Part shown: piece by piece, positions 61,094 to 64,000 of the stretch
Layout of the letters: each line of letters starts with the position of its first letter
Numbering within the stretch: position 1 is the stretch's first letter
DNA from: Litoditis marina
Lineage: Eukaryota; Nematoda; Chromadorea; Rhabditida; Rhabditidae
Reading direction: 5' to 3'
Assembly: GCA_964036275.1 (NCBI GenBank)
Contig: OZ038435.1
Location: 1,240,001-1,304,000 of the forward strand
Length of the DNA: 64,000 bases
Notes under the pieces: model-generated
The model's input: only the letters and a program-made list of their open reading frames with translations
What the model was told of the DNA's origin: nothing
The model's database searches: none
Position numbers and translations under genes: made by a program

Positions 61094-62335
61094 GAAGACA
61101 AAGCATAGATGCGTGCCACCGAAACATGAGAGTGACGAGAGGTGCATCCCAAATGCATGCCTTCTGCTAGCAACTCAACTAGTTGCGAATGAGGGAAGAA
61201 GTACAAGGCAGTTTCTGGAAGGGGTAAAATATAAATCATCACGTGAAAGGTGGAAAAACGTGAAGAAATATGAAAGATCACATATTTTGAACCAGTTTGG
61301 AGTACACACCTTACACGCGAATTGTGCGACATCTTACACGCGAATTCGCGAAAACGTGAAAAACTATTAAGAAATTTGGAGGAACACATTTTCTCTCTCT
61401 CTGAACCAGTTTGGAGTACATAAGTCACTTTCTCATATCTGTGATCCATTGCACATCTGAAAGTGAAGTTCACAGTATGTTTGTTAACTTGTTCTGGCGA
61501 AACTGCCGAGAATGGAAAATGTAGATTTCTCAAAACTATACCGAATTTTGTCGGTTTTTCCAACTAGATACTTTACTAAAAAAATCTATCTCGGGCCACA
61601 AAAAGAACTACAAAACTAAGTGTACAAAGTTTCCATCTGTGTGATTCGAGAGCTTTGTTATTATTGTTTCTCGTTTCTGTGTTTTATCTGCCACGCCACA
61701 TCCCAATCTAAGTGATCTACGAAGATAAAAATCAGCTTAAAACTTTGTCGTCGCCAAAGTTTGCGGGTGGACAAAACTTGAAAACTGCCCGATGGCGCTG
61801 GTAGCCTGTTTGTGAGTACAGTCCAGTACGGTGCGATGCTGGTCATTTGAAATGAATTATAGCTTAGAACACCAGCAAGTTATATAGGTATCTTTCACTA
61901 ATGAAAAAGTTTTCATGTTATTATATTGTACTTATATTATGAAACAACTTCCAAACCATTTGCAAATCTAGCTGATGAAATGGAAAGTGATAACCAAGAG
62001 TTGAAAACAAACGGAGTTAAAGGGACCGCTCCTCTATAATTTGGATCAGTTAGAAAACATGAAATCTCAAGATATTGCTTTGATAGTGTACTGGTGGTCC
62101 ACTACTATTACACGAAAAAAGAAAAATGGAAATCAGTCGAGAGCCAAGCTTTTTATGAGCCAACAAAGGAAAACGCTCATTTTGTTCGTTTCAGTGCTAT
62201 TTCTAGTTTGATTCGGAGACAGCTTTGACGCAACCTAAAATTGCTGATGTGTTTATAGATCAGACTACAGTTCAAGTCGCCACAAGTTATGGGAATATTT
62301 TAACAGCTTGTGAGAACTACAACAGATGAAACAAA

Positions 62336-62537
62336 TGTAAGCAACAGTAGAGAGACAGTGAACGAAAAGAGAGAAAGAGAGCGAGAGAGTGCGAGAGGAA
62401 GAGAGAGGGAGAGATAGAGAGTGGAAGAGAAAGGTAAAGAGAGAGAGGACGGAAGTGGGAGACAGAAAGAGAAAGGGAGAGAGTGAAGAAGAGAAAAGGA
62501 GGGTGGAAGAGAGAGAGACAGCGAAAGAGACAGATAA
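62336..62537 (+). repeat. GAGA array
   Basis: Imperfect (GA)n/(GAAA)n low-complexity sequence of about 200 bp. Confidence 0.9.
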
Positions 62538-62833
62538 AGTGTCATAATCGCTGGAAGTGGCTGTCACAAAGCAGTTAGCTGGCACAAGGAATTTCGAGTA
62601 TCTTTTTTGGCAAGAACCGGCTGCACGATAGGTATTAGATAGCGGAGATATGAGACGAAATGGAATGAATGACTGCAAAATCATTATACCAAGGTGAAAG
62701 CTAGTTTATATAAGAAGAGATTGTGAAACATTCAGGTGAAGTTGATGCGGAGAAGGGGTTGTTTTCATAATTGTAAGTTACACACTAAAGTTTTACTGCT
62801 CCGCAAAGTGAGCATTATCCCTCTACATGTTTT

Positions 62834-62990
62834 CGCTTTCTCTCTCTTTCTCTCTCTTGTGCCTCTCTTTCTAATTTGCTCCTCTACTCTGTCAGTGTTC
62901 GGATTCGGATCTCTCTTTGTTTCTTTTTCTTGTCTTTTGCTCTTTTTCCTCACCCCTCTCTCTCTCTTTCTCTCCCTGCTTTCATCGTTT
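62834..62990 (+). repeat. CTCT array, inverse of the neighbouring GAGA array
   Basis: TCTCTCTTTCTCTCTCTTG and related pyrimidine repeats lie 300 bp from the GAGA array, in inverted orientation; the two could pair in a transcript. Confidence 0.85.
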
Positions 62991-64000
62991 TCTCTCGCCT
63001 CCCAGTCACGAGTAGGAAACTGTATGTTTAGTAGAAAGGAATGCGATCGCGTGTTTCTACAGTTAACAGGTTCAGACGACCTTTCAACAAACTATGCTTT
63101 ACACCCCACATTTCGAAACGAACTCTGGTGTCCGCCGCCAAATCTCAGATCATCTGATCATATATATTGAATAAATATTTTCTTTGAGCGAGAAGATCAC
63201 CATAAAAAATGCTGAAAATCGTTCTTAAAGCGATACATCAATATCAGTTGTTGTTCAAACTCCAGAGATAAAAGTTAAAACCTCTAAAATCATATCCATT
63301 TCCTCCAGGTTACCTATCACAATTAGAAAACGTGTAAGTGAAAACGTGACTAATCTCTTTTCGATGTGACGTACGACATTGTTTCACGTTTTCTATGTGT
63401 TATACCACGTGAACTACGACATTGCCACAGCACACGTCCAATATCCTGCCAAGTGGCATCAACACATGCCAACCGGCTGTCTGTCGAAAGTCTAGTCAGC
63501 GTCATCGCTAGATGACAGCTGGACGGGTGCCAAAATAATCTGGCACCATGCCAGCCAGCGAAAAACTTGATCTGTCGAAAAACAACACGCCAACAAACAG
63601 ATAAAAAGCATTAATAAACCTAGATTCCTAGAGTTTAGCGGAGGTTCAAAATCTGAGAGCAAAATGTAGAAGACCCTGGACAAAAGTAGTTTAGGTCGGG
63701 TTTCTACTGAGAAAATACTTATCAAATTTACGAATTTCACGACAGATACGACTAGAACTCAAATGTGCAGAAAAAAATCAAACTTTTTCTGGAAGACTAT
63801 CACGCTCAGCTAGTTGAACACAGCTCAAGTCAATCACTACGCATGATCTCAACGGAAAAGGGACTTCTGAGAAGTTGGATCTTCGCCTGAAGGTCAAAAC
63901 TTGCGGCAGAAAGCCAGCTGGTGCAAAACCGGAAAGATGTCATATGTAAATCTGCAAATGATCAGTCTGTCAAGAATATAGCAAAAAAGTGATTTCGGGT

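Larger units (their letters stand above)
48594..64000. other. 15-kb gene-poor region upstream of the BED gene
   Basis: No complete gene could be supported. By segment: 48.6-49.6 kb has the BED 5' UTR and one possible extra exon (49363-49502); 49.6-51.1 kb has GA-rich tracts, a 35-nt hairpin (49867-49901) and a diverged direct duplication (49985-50075 and 50170-50255); 50.3-52.3 kb is GC-richer (GGCGCCGGCCGC near 52110) with two CCGCGGGCT repeats; 53-57 kb is mostly unique AT-rich DNA with a tRNA-like piece (54721-54790); 57.7-58.6 kb is unremarkable with G runs; 58.6-60.4 kb has CACGTG repeats and a duplication; 60.8-63 kb has long GAGA and CT arrays; 63.4-63.6 kb has clustered TGCCAA/TTGGCA motifs. 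Enhancers of the BED gene may lie here. Confidence 0.4.

Noticed and set aside
60736..61563. 275-codon minus-strand open frame
   Set aside because: Half of it is Ser/Leu/Phe repeats translated from a GAGA array, which contains no stop codons by composition; the rest comes from short repeated DNA.
62265..62684. 139-codon minus-strand frame
   Set aside because: Same cause: a frame held open by a GA-rich array.

Overview
The window is nuclear DNA of an intron-rich animal. Six multi-exon protein genes can be rebuilt exon by exon with matching splice phases. Introns use GT..AG, and most acceptors read TTTCAG or TTTTCAG. In all six genes a splice-acceptor AG lies 0-35 nt upstream of the start codon, the pattern expected when mRNAs receive a spliced leader. 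Together with compact U-rich acceptors this points to a nematode or another trans-splicing invertebrate. I cannot name the species.

Layout: (1) about 0.6-12.3 kb, minus strand: the 5' two-thirds of an IFT139/TTC21 gene (intraflagellar transport), running off the left edge. (2) 13.6-16.8 kb, minus: a small protein joining a KCTD-type (T1) BTB domain to a perfect CRIB motif, the most unusual protein here. (3) 18.2-23.4 kb, minus: FTSJ1/Trm7 tRNA 2'-O-methyltransferase with a complete K-D-K-E tetrad. (4) 23.6-24.6 kb, plus: a doubtful small gene. (5) 25.7-29.3 kb, minus: a divergent alpha-tubulin lacking the Lys40 acetylation site. (6) 31.1-36.5 kb, plus: a secreted Tyr/Asn/Gly/Ser-rich low-complexity protein. 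(7) 38.4-48.6 kb, minus: a two-BED-finger nuclear protein; its last intron holds an STPR-repeat open frame on the same strand that could be an independent gene or an alternative terminal exon. (8) 48.6-64 kb: about 15 kb without a convincing gene, rich in GAGA/CT tracts, CACGTG motifs and local duplications, probably upstream or regulatory sequence of the BED gene.

Introns and spacers are loaded with small DNA-transposon-like elements: two hAT-type elements with 8-bp target duplications and TCGAAA-type internal arrays, several foldback/MITE families, tRNA-derived SINE-like pieces, and a roughly 78-bp foldback family whose core (GATCAAACTACAAC) recurs at least 20 times by eye.

No operon-like functional grouping is evident. 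IFT139 and tubulin both relate to axonemes, but other genes lie between them. Exon coordinates come from hand reading of splice sites and family resemblance; no search or alignment was run.
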